This document shows positions 34,574-42,714 of a DNA stretch of 64,000 nt, piece after piece. Under the pieces are notes generated by a model. That model ran no database searches. It was not told the origin of the DNA and was given only the letters and a program-made list of their open reading frames with translations. Both the position numbers and the translations under genes were made by a program. Every line of letters begins with the position of its first letter. The first letter of the stretch is position 1. The stretch comes from Sphingomonas sp. Leaf20 (GTDB taxonomy: Bacteria > Pseudomonadota > Alphaproteobacteria > Sphingomonadales > Sphingomonadaceae), in NCBI RefSeq assembly GCF_001421535.1, contig NZ_LMKN01000001.1, positions 992,001-1,056,000 of the forward strand, in the 5' to 3' direction.

Positions 34574-34984
34574 TCAGCGCGACGGCAGGTCCATCAGCAA
34601 TTCGGTCATGCGCAGACGCCCCGTCGCGGACAGATGGATATGCGAGCGTCGCCCATCGCTTTCGTCGCGCGTGCGGATCACCAGACCCACCTCCTGCAGG
34701 ATCGCGAGATACCGGAGCGCCGTCGCGGGTGGCGCGCAGGCACCGATGCACACCGCCGACACGCTCAGCTGCCGCCCCGCATGATGCGAGATGAACAGGT
34801 CGAGCAGGATATCCCAGGCGGGCTCGGAAAACAGCGACACGCCCAGCGTCTGATCGCGCTGCCGCCGCAGCGCGTACAGCCGCGTGGCCACCGCGACGAC
34901 GCCTTCGGGTGTGTCGGAGGGTCTGGCCACGGGAACCGGGCGAAGGCCGTTCACCGGCCGGACGAAGGGAATTGCGTAGGACAT
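34574..34984 (-). CDS. small winged-helix (MarR-like) regulator, paralogue of the gene at 3003
   Basis: 136 residues. The core 'SEPAWDILLDLFISHHAGRQ' then 'PPATALRYLAILQEVGLVIR' and the wing 'DESDGRRSHIHLSATGRLRM' is a winged helix-turn-helix of MarR type. It aligns visibly with the regulator at 3003-3458 ('DPAWDMMIDLFI', 'SPASAMRRIDRL', 'DPKDHRRVHVTLTDTG'). It is the third gene of a likely minus-strand unit with the 4-TM protein (20-bp gap) and the membrane LuxR-type protein. Its target is unknown. Confidence 0.7.
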   Translation of the reverse strand: MSYAIPFVRPVNGLRPVPVARPSDTPEGVVAVATRLYALRRQRDQTLGVSLFSEPAWDILLDLFISHHAGRQLSVSAVCIGACAPPATALRYLAILQEVGLVIRTRDESDGRRSHIHLSATGRLRMTELLMDLPSR

Positions 34985-35004
34985 CGTATGTCTCGACTGC
35001 CTTG

Positions 35005-35463
35005 TCAGCGCATCGTCGGGTCCTGGCGACTCCAGTCCAGATCCCGGCCTTGCGACCGGATCCGCCTGGAATGACGAAGCGTGCCGACGATGAGAAAAAT
35101 CAAAATGGGATAGCTCCAGACGACCGACATCACGGCGTAGGCCAGCCGGATCACGTCTGGATTGATGGCCTTGGCGAGATGGGCTCCCGTCCCCAACGCG
35201 TGGAGCGCGGTGACCCAGGCCGGCCAGAACCGATCGGCGGTGAGCGTGATCGCGATCATCACGCCCAGCAGCACGAGGTCGACGGTCATGATGCCGATCT
35301 CGACATCGACGTACATCGTCGCACCCATGAGGTGGAACATGCGCGTCGCCATCGCCGCCACCAGCAGCGCGACGCCGACCAGCCGTTCCGGCGCGCCACC
35401 GCGCCAGACCGCATAGACCGTGACCGCCACCTGGAGGGCGTTGAAGATCCAGACGCGTTCCAC
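35005..35463 (-). CDS. hypothetical four-helix inner membrane protein
   Basis: 152 residues, GTG start. At least four hydrophobic helices are clear: 'IFNALQVAVTVYAVW', 'LVGVALLVAAMATRMFHLMG', 'IMTVDLVLLGVMIAITL' and 'AYAVMSVVWSYPILIFLIVG'. A basic cytoplasmic tail 'RHSRRIRSQGRDLDWSRQD' follows. I recognise no family with certainty. It lies 46 bp after the membrane LuxR-HTH gene and 20 bp before the winged-helix gene, so it may take part in the same signalling unit. Confidence 0.65.
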   Translation of the reverse strand: MERVWIFNALQVAVTVYAVWRGGAPERLVGVALLVAAMATRMFHLMGATMYVDVEIGIMTVDLVLLGVMIAITLTADRFWPAWVTALHALGTGAHLAKAINPDVIRLAYAVMSVVWSYPILIFLIVGTLRHSRRIRSQGRDLDWSRQDPTMR

Positions 35464-35509
35464 CTATCGGTTCAACCGACCACCGCCGCTTGCGGGATCA
35501 CCGCGGGCA

Positions 35510-36574
35510 TCAGGCCGCGGCGACGATGCGTACGGGCGGGAACGCCTCGACACCGGGTCGGAGCGCCCCGTTGTTCGGCGGACATTCTCCCTCGTCGCCA
35601 TAGCCGTAATAGGCGGCCAATCCGATTTCGGTGCGAACCCCGACCAGCGCCCGATGCGCGTCGACGAAGCGCTGGCGGGCCTTGATGATATCCGACGCCG
35701 CGTCGGACACGAGTTGCAGCGCGGCGCTTCCCGTCGCGACCGGAAGATTGGCGGCGACGCGTTGCTGCAGCAGCGTCGCCACGCACGTGCTGGCAAGAAG
35801 CGCGGCCTCGTCGACGGCCGCCTCTGCGCGCAAGAAGTCCCGTGTGACGGTATCGGTCGCCTGCCGGCGTTGCTTCAACATTCCTGCTTCCCCACCCCAA
35901 AAGGCCGATCGCTCGACCAGTTTGCGAGACCCGGCATCACCGCGGAACTGACGGAACAGGCTGGTCACCGTCGTCGTCATGGTGAGCAGCGCCACCGTGG
36001 TGACCGCCAGCAACGCCATGATCCCGATCAGGCGGATCAGCCTGTCCCCCTTGGACAGACGGTTACGCGCCGTTCCTCCCGGACCGCTCATGGGCATCGT
36101 TCCCATGAAGCGGCGAACGAGCCCCCATGGCTCGATCTGATCCATTCCTGATCGATTTGCGTCGGTTCGGGGAAGGTCGAATGGCTCGGATGGCAGCCGT
36201 TCGTACGTCGGACGCGGCTGGATCGGCACGTCTTGTACCGAAAGCTCCGCGCCAGGCGTGGGAGCAGTCGATCCGGTCGCCTCGCGCGACGCCGCGGGCT
36301 CATCGCCATCGCGCGGATCCCCGTCCAAAGCGGATGCAATCGGCGGCGGTGCAGCCGCGATGCCCGCGCTCTCCTCGTGCTGCTGCAAGGCGCGCGCGGC
36401 CTCGAATCGCGATCCGACGCGCAGGATCTGGATCGCACGCTCGATCCGCTTGTCGATCGCCGACGGCGACACCCCGAGGATCACCGCAATCTCTTTGGAG
36501 CTATGATGCTTGAGAACGAGTCGGAGGCAGGTTTTCTGCGCTTCGGTGAGGTGATCGATGCGACGCGTCGGCAT
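35510..36574 (-). CDS. membrane-spanning regulator with N-terminal LuxR/sigma-type HTH
   Basis: 354 residues. Residues 5-60 read 'LTEAQKTCLRLVLKHHSSKE' and 'LGVSPSAIDKRIERAIQILR', a LuxR/sigma-70 region-4-like helix-turn-helix. An Ala/Pro-rich linker of about 100 residues follows. One transmembrane helix (about 180-205, 'LIRLIGIMALLAVTTVALL') comes next, then a helical, probably periplasmic domain with 'AEAAVDEAALLASTCVATLL'. DNA-binding domain, membrane helix and outside sensor in one chain is the ToxR/CadC-style one-component layout, but with a LuxR-type HTH. No receiver domain is present. The signal and targets are not evident; the gene is divergent to a polysaccharide-polymerase-like gene at 36901. 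Confidence 0.7.
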   Translation of the reverse strand: MPTRRIDHLTEAQKTCLRLVLKHHSSKEIAVILGVSPSAIDKRIERAIQILRVGSRFEAARALQQHEESAGIAAAPPPIASALDGDPRDGDEPAASREATGSTAPTPGAELSVQDVPIQPRPTYERLPSEPFDLPRTDANRSGMDQIEPWGLVRRFMGTMPMSGPGGTARNRLSKGDRLIRLIGIMALLAVTTVALLTMTTTVTSLFRQFRGDAGSRKLVERSAFWGGEAGMLKQRRQATDTVTRDFLRAEAAVDEAALLASTCVATLLQQRVAANLPVATGSAALQLVSDAASDIIKARQRFVDAHRALVGVRTEIGLAAYYGYGDEGECPPNNGALRPGVEAFPPVRIVAAA

Positions 36575-36900
36575 GCCGCCATGTTAGGCATAAACCGCGA
36601 CCTGCACACCTGTTTGATGGCGCGCGCGATGCTGCGCGCGGCGGCCGCACCGCTGAAATGCGCGATCGTTCACCGCGCGCGCTGCCGGAAATCCCCGCCA
36701 GACGGCGCATTACCGCGCTCGCGGCGCGCGTGGTGGCAGCGCCAATGCCTCTGTTTTCACAGACCCGAATGTACAAAAAACACAAGTTCACCCGGCACTA
36801 CGGCTTGCCTATTCTCGCTTTCCGCCGTCTACATCGACATCTGATCAAGATAGGTCCGGAATGAAGTCACGCTCATTCCTCTGCGGGAAAGACTAGGCGC
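36575..36900. promoter_or_regulatory. 326-bp divergent intergenic region
   Basis: It separates the membrane regulator (minus) from the polymerase-like gene (plus) and must contain both promoters. The left part is very GC-rich with GCGCGCG runs (36628-36645). The right part is AT-richer with an A-run at 36775-36782 and a TATTCTC segment near 36809. No firm promoter boxes or operator could be assigned, and no protein-like frame was seen. Confidence 0.4.
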
Positions 36901-38367
36901 ATGGAACTGACCTTCATCGGCATGTTCATCATACTGGTCAGCATTCCGATCATCCTTGGTGGCGGCCTCGAGGCAATGTTCATCCTCATGCTGCTGTGCG
37001 GCCCGATGAACGGCTCGGCGGCCATGTATCTCTCGTCGTCGTCGATCACCCCGGTTCACTTCGTCTTGGCGCTCACCACGATACGTCTGCTGATGTCACC
37101 ACCGGCATTTCAGCGCGATAACATACCGGCATTGCTGCATAACTGGTCGCTGGTCGCGTTCACGTTCTACGGCGTGGTCATGGCCGCGCTGGGGCCGCGA
37201 ATCTTCTATCATGCGGCCGACCTTCCGAGCCTGCGCGGGATCAAGCTGCGCGGGCTCTACGACACGGTACAGCTCGCCCCCTCGATGCAGAACATAACCA
37301 CGTCGATCTATCTGATCGGCACGATGGTCGCCGCGATGGTCGCGCATGTGCTGTTCTCCCGCCCGGGAAACGCACGGCTCCTTGTCAAAGGGGCGATCGT
37401 CATCGGCTGGATCAATCTCGGCATCGGCATATTGAGCGTGCTGGCGGGGCCGAGCGACGCACCGACGTTCCTGCGCCCGGTGTTCGAACTGTTTCGCAAC
37501 GGCGCCTATGCGCAGCTCAACCATGAATTCAAAGGCTATGTCCGGGTCACCGGGCTGTTTCCCGAGGCATCGGCCTATGCCGCTTACACCTTCACATGGT
37601 TCTGCTTCATCTTCGAATGCTGGCTGCGCGACGTCCAGCCCCGCCGGACGGGCCCGCTCGCGCTGACGATGTTCGTGGTCCTGCTGATCAGCACCTCGTC
37701 GTCGGCCTATATCGGCCTGACCGCCTTCTCGGTCGTCCTCGTCATACGGCTGATCCTGTCGCCGACGCTGATCTCGTCGTCGAAGATGGGCGTGCTCGCC
37801 GCCGCCGGGCTGGCGGGGCTCATCGGCTCGATCGGCGCGATGGTCGCGGTGCCGCATTTCGCCGAAGGGTTTGGCGACATGCTCGAACATATGACGGTCG
37901 GCAAATCGACTTCGACATCGGGGCTGCAGCGCGCCTTCTGGGCACGGAAAAGCGTCGAGGCGTTCGAGGTGTCGGGAGGGCTGGGCGTCGGACCGGGCAG
38001 CCTGCGCTCGTCGGGGCTCTTCACCGCGATCCTGGGGTCGTCGGGCGTGATCGGGCTGAGCCTGTTCCTGACGCATCTCTACCGCGTGCTCCGACCGCTC
38101 GCCTCGTCGACCTACACACCCGTCGCCGACGAGGATTCGTCGGTCGGTGTCGCCGCCGCCTGGGCCGCCATCCTGTGCGTCATCCCGCTCGGCATCGCCG
38201 CCTCGTCGCCCGACCCGGGCCTCGATTTCGGGCTGCTCACCGGCGCGGCGCTGGCACTGCGCAACCGCGCGGGATCGGCGCTTCGCACGCTCCCCGCACG
38301 CCTCCCCTATCGACCGCTGCCAGGACTGACCCCGCCCGCCCAGGCTGGCGCTCCCCGGCAGGCATAG
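36901..38367 (+). CDS. O-antigen ligase/polymerase-like polytopic membrane protein
   Basis: 488 residues with about ten or more hydrophobic helices: 'FIGMFIILVSIPIILGGGL' at the start, 'TFVAALTTIRLL'-like segments, then 'LALTMFVVLLISTSSSAYIG' and 'MGVLAAAGLAGLIGSIGAMV'. A large non-membrane loop of about 60-80 residues follows, with 'GLGVGPGSLRSSGLFTAILG'. The GVGPGS segment after a large loop resembles Wzy/WaaL polymerases and the polymerase proteins of exopolysaccharide clusters. No glycosyltransferases flank it, so it is an orphan, and family membership is uncertain. It ends in a Pro-rich tail. Confidence 0.6.
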   Translation: MELTFIGMFIILVSIPIILGGGLEAMFILMLLCGPMNGSAAMYLSSSSITPVHFVLALTTIRLLMSPPAFQRDNIPALLHNWSLVAFTFYGVVMAALGPRIFYHAADLPSLRGIKLRGLYDTVQLAPSMQNITTSIYLIGTMVAAMVAHVLFSRPGNARLLVKGAIVIGWINLGIGILSVLAGPSDAPTFLRPVFELFRNGAYAQLNHEFKGYVRVTGLFPEASAYAAYTFTWFCFIFECWLRDVQPRRTGPLALTMFVVLLISTSSSAYIGLTAFSVVLVIRLILSPTLISSSKMGVLAAAGLAGLIGSIGAMVAVPHFAEGFGDMLEHMTVGKSTSTSGLQRAFWARKSVEAFEVSGGLGVGPGSLRSSGLFTAILGSSGVIGLSLFLTHLYRVLRPLASSTYTPVADEDSSVGVAAAWAAILCVIPLGIAASSPDPGLDFGLLTGAALALRNRAGSALRTLPARLPYRPLPGLTPPAQAGAPRQA

Positions 38368-38462
38368 CGAGCGTGCGCAGACCCGACGATGCGGTAGCGT
38401 CGGCGCTGTTCAAATTCGAGCTGGGGAATTGCGGCTTGCGGCGTCTGGCCGCGAAGCCTTGG

Positions 38463-38546
38463 TGGACAGGGCTGGATTCGAACCAGCGTACGGGAAACCC
38501 GGGCAGATTTACAGTCTGCTGCCTTTAACCACTCGGCCACCTGTCC
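38463..38546 (-). tRNA. tRNA-Tyr (anticodon GTA)
   Basis: On the minus strand GGACAGG (from 38546) pairs with CCTGTCC (38470-38464). The discriminator is A and CCA is encoded at 38462-38460. The anticodon stem-loop GCAGACTGTAAATCTGC carries GTA. A long variable arm (CCCGGGTTTCCCGTACG) as in class II tyrosine tRNAs precedes the T arm GCTGGTTCGAATCCAGC. Confidence 0.95.
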
Positions 38547-38673
38547 AAAGGGGCCACTCTTTCGAGCGAGGCGGCTCAATGGCGAAGCTTGTCGGCGCTG
38601 TCAACGCGGGTTGCGCCAACTTCCGCGCCCGCATAGCCTTTCCACGACAAAAAAACGCATCAGGGGGACATTC

Positions 38674-40326
38674 ATGCGTCGATCGCACCTATTCCGGCTT
38701 GCCGCTGCCACCGTCACGGCCACGTCTCTGTCGATCGTGCTGCCCGGCCTTGCCGCGGGGAAGGACGCGGCGCCGGGCAAGGACATGGTGCCGGTCAACC
38801 GGATCATCGACGAGGGGACGAATCACAGCCAGGTCATGGTGACCGTCCAGCATCTGACCGACGTGATCGGCCCGCGGCTGACCAATTCGCCCGCGATGCG
38901 CACCGCGGAGGCATGGACGCAGCGCCAGTTCACCGACTGGGGCCTCAAGAACGTCCACAAGGAAGGGTTTGCGTTCGGCCGCGGCTGGTCGATCGAGCGG
39001 TCGAGCGTCCGCATGATCACGCCGCGCGTCGTCCAGCTGACGGCGATCCCGGTCGCGTGGACGCCCGGGACGACGGGCGCCGCGCTGACCGCGCCGGTGA
39101 TCGTCGCGCCGATGACGCGCGAACGCGATTTCGCCAAATGGCGCGGCAAGCTCGGCGGCAAGATCGTCCTGCTCACGCTGCCCGGCACCGGCGACGAGCC
39201 GGGCGAGCCCGCCTTCAAGCGGCTGAGCGGCGAAGACCTCGGCAAGCTCGATCGCTTCCAGCAGCCCCGCTACGATCCGGAGGCCGCCGACCGCCGGCTG
39301 AAACGCCTCGATTTCGCGAAGAAGCTCGATGCGTTCCTGAAGAGCGAAGGCGCGGTGGCGACCGCCACGATGGCCTATCGCGACGGCAAGCTGGTCAGCG
39401 GTGAGGGCTATCTGTTCGGTGTCGGCGACACGCCCGCGCTGCCAGGCGTGCAGATCGCCGCGGAGGATTACCGTCGGCTTGCGCGTCTCGCCAAGTCGGG
39501 CCCTGCCCCGACGCTCGAGATCGTCAGCGACGTCCGCTTCGACGACAGCGACCCGCAGGCCTACAACGTCATCGCCGAGATCCCCGGGACCGACCCGAAA
39601 GCGGGTTATGTGATGGCAGGCGCGCATCTCGACAGCTGGGTCGCCGCCGACGGCGCCGCCGACAACGCGGCGGGCTCGGCGATGATCATGGAAGCCGCGC
39701 GGATCCTGGCGGCGACGGGCGTCCGGCCGAAGCGCACGATCCGGTTCGCGCTGTGGGCGGGCGAGGAACAGGGCATTCTCGGCTCGATGGCCTATGTCAC
39801 GCAGCATCTCGCGACGCGGGGCGGCCCGAACGATCCGCCGCAGACGGGAATGCAGAGCTATTACGGCTTCTCGCAGAAATGGCCGATCACGCCGCTGCCG
39901 GGCTATGCCGACCTCGCGGCCTATTTCAACATCGACAACGGCTCGGGCAAGTTGCGCGGGCTCTATGCGGAGACCAATCCCGCGGTAGTGCCGATCTTCC
40001 GCGACTGGCTCAGTCCGTTCGCATCGATGGGCGCGTCGACCGTCGTCGTCCGCCCCACCGGCGGGACCGATCACGTCTTCATGCAGCAGGTCGGCGTACC
40101 GGGCTTCCAGTTCATCCAGGATCCGCTCGACTATGACAGCCGGATCCACCACACGTCCGCCGACACCTTCGATCATCTGAAGGCGGACGACATGCGCCAG
40201 GGGTCGATCGTGCTCGCATCGGTGTTGCTCAGCGCGGCGAATGCGGACAAGGCGCTGCCACGCACGCCACTGCCGACCAAACCGGTGGTGACCGACCCTT
40301 ATGGATATAGCGATGACGATGACTGA
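38674..40326 (+). CDS. secreted M28-family zinc peptidase
   Basis: 550 residues. The ATG at 38674 follows AGGGGGA with good spacing, so 21 upstream codons are excluded. A signal peptide ends near 'VLPGLAAGKDAAPG'. A PA-like insert (about residues 120-290) precedes the catalytic domain. Its metal ligands are visible in order: His in 'MAGAHLDSW', Asp in 'DGAADNAAGSAM', the Glu pair in 'LWAGEEQGILG', Asp in 'YFNIDNGSG' and His in 'DSRIHHTSADT'. The fold matches aminopeptidases and glutamate-carboxypeptidase-like enzymes of the bacterial envelope. It ends with 'GYSDDDD', an acidic tail. The downstream gene rlmB is probably not functionally linked. Confidence 0.9.
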   Translation: MRRSHLFRLAAATVTATSLSIVLPGLAAGKDAAPGKDMVPVNRIIDEGTNHSQVMVTVQHLTDVIGPRLTNSPAMRTAEAWTQRQFTDWGLKNVHKEGFAFGRGWSIERSSVRMITPRVVQLTAIPVAWTPGTTGAALTAPVIVAPMTRERDFAKWRGKLGGKIVLLTLPGTGDEPGEPAFKRLSGEDLGKLDRFQQPRYDPEAADRRLKRLDFAKKLDAFLKSEGAVATATMAYRDGKLVSGEGYLFGVGDTPALPGVQIAAEDYRRLARLAKSGPAPTLEIVSDVRFDDSDPQAYNVIAEIPGTDPKAGYVMAGAHLDSWVAADGAADNAAGSAMIMEAARILAATGVRPKRTIRFALWAGEEQGILGSMAYVTQHLATRGGPNDPPQTGMQSYYGFSQKWPITPLPGYADLAAYFNIDNGSGKLRGLYAETNPAVVPIFRDWLSPFASMGASTVVVRPTGGTDHVFMQQVGVPGFQFIQDPLDYDSRIHHTSADTFDHLKADDMRQGSIVLASVLLSAANADKALPRTPLPTKPVVTDPYGYSDDDD

Positions 40327-40347
40327 TAGCATGACAGGAGCGCTCTG

Positions 40348-41094
40348 ATGGCAGCACGCAAGGGCCATCGGCCGAGCAAGGCCCCCGCGGGACGTCCGCG
40401 CTTCTGGGGCAAGCACGCGGTGGGCGCGGCGCTCGCCAACCCCGAGCGCACGGTCCGCAAGATCCTCGGCACGCGTGAGGCGCTGGCAGGCTTCGACCTG
40501 CCCGCCAACGTCCCCGTGACCTTTGCCGAGGCCGCCGACCTCGCGCGGCTCGTCCCCGGCGACGCGCCGCACCAGGGCGTGGTGATCGAGGTCGAGCCGC
40601 TCGAGGACATGTGGCTCGCCGACCTGCTCGAGCATGGCCGTGACGACAATCGTCCGCTCGTCATCCTCGACGGCGTGACAGATCCGCACAATGTCGGCGC
40701 GATCATGCGCTCGGCAGCGGCGTTCGATGCGCTCGGCATCGTTACCCCCGACCGCAACGCCCCGCCCGAATCGGGAACGATCGCGCGCGCCGCGTCGGGC
40801 GCGCTCGAGACGGTGCCGTGGATTCGCGTCGTGAACCTCGCCCGCGCGCTCGAGGAGATCGCCGAAGCCGGGTTCTGGCGGATCGGCCTCACCGGCCATG
40901 CGACTCAGACGCTGTCCGAGGCGATGGGGACGCAGCGCATCGCGATCGTGCTCGGCGCCGAGGGCGAAGGCATGCGCAAGAACACCGAGGAGCATTGCGA
41001 CGAACTCGCCAAGCTCCCCATCTCGGAAAAGGTCGAGAGCCTCAACGTCTCGAACGCCGCCGCGATCGCGCTCTACGCGGTGACAACACGCTGA
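40348..41094 (+). CDS. rlmB: 23S rRNA (guanosine-2'-O-)-methyltransferase, TrmH/SpoU family
   Basis: 248 residues. An L30e-like substrate-binding domain spans residues 15-95 ('FWGKHAVGAALANPERTVRK'). The SpoU knot domain has motif 1 'ILDGVTDPHNVGAIMRSA', motif 2 'IAIVLGAEGEGM' and motif 3 'LPISEKVESLNVSNAAA'. This matches RlmB, which methylates G2251 of 23S rRNA, though other TrmH-family members share the motifs. The N-terminal basic tail is short. It follows the peptidase gene after 21 bp and is followed by a GC-rich palindrome. Confidence 0.88.
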   Translation: MAARKGHRPSKAPAGRPRFWGKHAVGAALANPERTVRKILGTREALAGFDLPANVPVTFAEAADLARLVPGDAPHQGVVIEVEPLEDMWLADLLEHGRDDNRPLVILDGVTDPHNVGAIMRSAAAFDALGIVTPDRNAPPESGTIARAASGALETVPWIRVVNLARALEEIAEAGFWRIGLTGHATQTLSEAMGTQRIAIVLGAEGEGMRKNTEEHCDELAKLPISEKVESLNVSNAAAIALYAVTTR

Positions 41095-41100
41095 ATAGCT

Positions 41101-41123
41101 CCCTCTCCCCCCGGGGGAGAGGG
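41101..41123. terminator. GC-rich perfect palindrome between rlmB and the ferredoxin
   Basis: CCCTCTCCCCC and GGGGGAGAGGG are exact complements around a single C. The element continues as a G-rich tail to about 41160 (AAGGGGCCCGCCGC, GGTGGGAAGGGTGAGGGG). It lies between convergent genes and can serve both as terminator; the form resembles a widespread intergenic palindromic repeat of GC-rich proteobacteria. Confidence 0.6.
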
Positions 41124-41211
41124 AAGGGGCCCGCCGCGCAGCGGTGGGAAGGGTGAGGGGAATGGGGCTAGAAACCCACACCCCAACCGCCCGTCCCTAG
41201 GCACCGGCGGA

Positions 41212-41529
41212 TCAATCCTCGGCGGCGATCCGCACCTTCAGCCCGTCGAGCGCGTCGGTCATGTCGATCTGGCACGACAGCCGCGAGAATTCGTCGCGGT
41301 CGCTGGTCGAATCGAGCAGGTCGTTCTCGTCCTCGCTCATCGGCTTGAGTTTGGCCGCAAAGTCCGGGTCGACATGGACGTGGCAGGTGGCGCACGAGCA
41401 GCAGCCGCCGCACAAGGCGAGGATCTCGTCGATCCCGGCGTCGCGGATGACCTCCATCACCGAAAGCCCCGCATCGCCCATGATCTCACGTTCTTCCCCC
41501 TCGCGCGTAACGACGATAAGCTTGGGCAT
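41212..41529 (-). CDS. adrenodoxin-type [2Fe-2S] ferredoxin
   Basis: 105 residues. The cluster-binding cysteines lie in '[18 protein letters not shown]' and in 'LSCQIDM' near the C-terminus, the C-x5-C-x2-C...C pattern of vertebrate-type/adrenodoxin ferredoxins (an extra Cys is present in the loop). This class feeds cytochrome P450s, dioxygenases or Fe-S assembly in alphaproteobacteria. It is transcribed alone on the minus strand and convergent to rlmB, with no obvious partner reductase or P450 in the window. Confidence 0.92.
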   Translation of the reverse strand: MPKLIVVTREGEEREIMGDAGLSVMEVIRDAGIDEILALCGGCCSCATCHVHVDPDFAAKLKPMSEDENDLLDSTSDRDEFSRLSCQIDMTDALDGLKVRIAAED

Positions 41530-41589
41530 GTCAGTCTCCGAAAAATCCTCGCAATCCCATGCCGACAGTGCGCAACGCGATCAAGCATC

Positions 41590-42213
41590 ATGGGGCTGAA
41601 CGCCGACCAGCTGGCGCACGCGATGGCGGCCTTGTGCGCGATCGAGCCCGCGTTCGCCGTCGCGGTCGCCAACAAGGGCCACCCTGCGCCGCGCATCAGC
41701 GAACGCGGCTTTGCCACCTTGTTGCGGACGATCGTCGGACAACAGGTCAGCGTCGCCTCGGCGCAGGCGGTCTGGACCAAGCTCGACACCGTGGTCGGGG
41801 GCGCCGACGATCCCGCGCGGATCGCCGCCGCCAGCGACGAGACGCTGCGCAGCGCCGGCCTGTCGCGGCAGAAGCTCGGTTATGCGCGCAGCCTCGCCGA
41901 CGAGGTCACGAGCGGCCGGCTCGACCTCGCCAACCTGCCCGAGGACGATGAGGAGGCGATCGCGGCGCTGGTCCGCGTCAAGGGCATCGGCCGGTGGTCC
42001 GCCGAGATCTACCTGTTGTTCGCCGAGGGCCGCACCGACATCTGGCCCGCGGGCGATCTCGCCATCCAGATCGAGGTCGGCCGGATCCTCGGCCACGACA
42101 CGCGCCCCAGCGAAAAACTGACCCGCGAACTCGCCGAGGCCTGGCGCCCGCACCGCGGCGCAGCGGCGATCTTCGCGTGGCATCACTATCAGGCGGAAAT
42201 GAAGGTGATCTGA
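41590..42213 (+). CDS. DNA-3-methyladenine glycosylase II (AlkA/HhH-GPD family)
   Basis: 207 residues from the ATG at 41590. The helix-hairpin-helix 'LVRVKGIGRWSAEIYLLF' is followed by the catalytic Asp in 'IWPAGDLAIQIEVGRI', the HhH-GPD signature. The N-terminal part has 'FATLLRTIVGQQVSVASAQA'. These enzymes remove alkylated bases in base-excision repair. It lacks the N-terminal AraC/Ada part seen in some fusions and has no Fe-S cysteines. Its start lies 60 bp from the divergent ferredoxin start. A cluster of palindromic repeats follows it. Confidence 0.88.
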   Translation: MGLNADQLAHAMAALCAIEPAFAVAVANKGHPAPRISERGFATLLRTIVGQQVSVASAQAVWTKLDTVVGGADDPARIAAASDETLRSAGLSRQKLGYARSLADEVTSGRLDLANLPEDDEEAIAALVRVKGIGRWSAEIYLLFAEGRTDIWPAGDLAIQIEVGRILGHDTRPSEKLTRELAEAWRPHRGAAAIFAWHHYQAEMKVI

Positions 42214-42291
42214 GCGCGGCGCTTGAACGCCCGCGCGCCGTCGTCCCGACCAAAGTCCTGCCCCGGCGCCAAGCGGCGCGGCGTTCGGGGC

Positions 42292-42568
42292 CCTGGATCC
42301 TGACTTTCGTCAGGATGACGAGTGCAGGCCAGCGCCCCGCCGCCTCACCAGGGCAGCCCGCACCCCTCCCGTCATCCTGACGAAAGTCAGGACCCAGAGC
42401 CAAACAGCTTAGCGTCCGTAACCCTGGATCCTCACTTTCGTCAGGATGACGGGAACAGGCCGGCGCACCACCCCCTGCCGGCCCCCCTCCACCCGCAAAC
42501 ACCACGGCCCGCCCTCAGCCGCACCACCACCGCCCCCTTCCGTCATCCTGACGAAAGTCAGGATCCAG
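42292..42568. repeat. four REP-like palindromic elements in alternating orientation
   Basis: A unit of about 28 bp with a CCTGAC-TTTC-GTCAGG stem occurs at 42292-42320 (forward), 42371-42398 (reverse), 42423-42451 (forward, one changed base) and 42541-42568 (reverse). Each ends in GATGACG or its complement and carries a CTGGATCC-type arm. The alternating arrangement is that of REP/BIME clusters. The cluster fills the gene-free interval 42214-42714 together with Pro-codon-rich low-complexity DNA; no gene is seen there. Confidence 0.85.
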
Positions 42569-42714
42569 AGCCAAGCAGCGCACCGCCCGTACCCCCAGGG
42601 CTGACGTCCATCAGCATAACCGGACCAACGAACAACCGCGCCCCCGCACCCCCAATACCCGCGCGGCGAGCGAAGCGCTTGTCCCCCCCGCTCCCATCCG
42701 GCAAAGCACGCGCG

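Noticed and set aside
42322..42714. N-terminal extension of mntH by 131 codons
   Set aside because: The extension translates the palindromic repeats and is Pro/Ser-rich; NRAMP similarity begins only after 42715.
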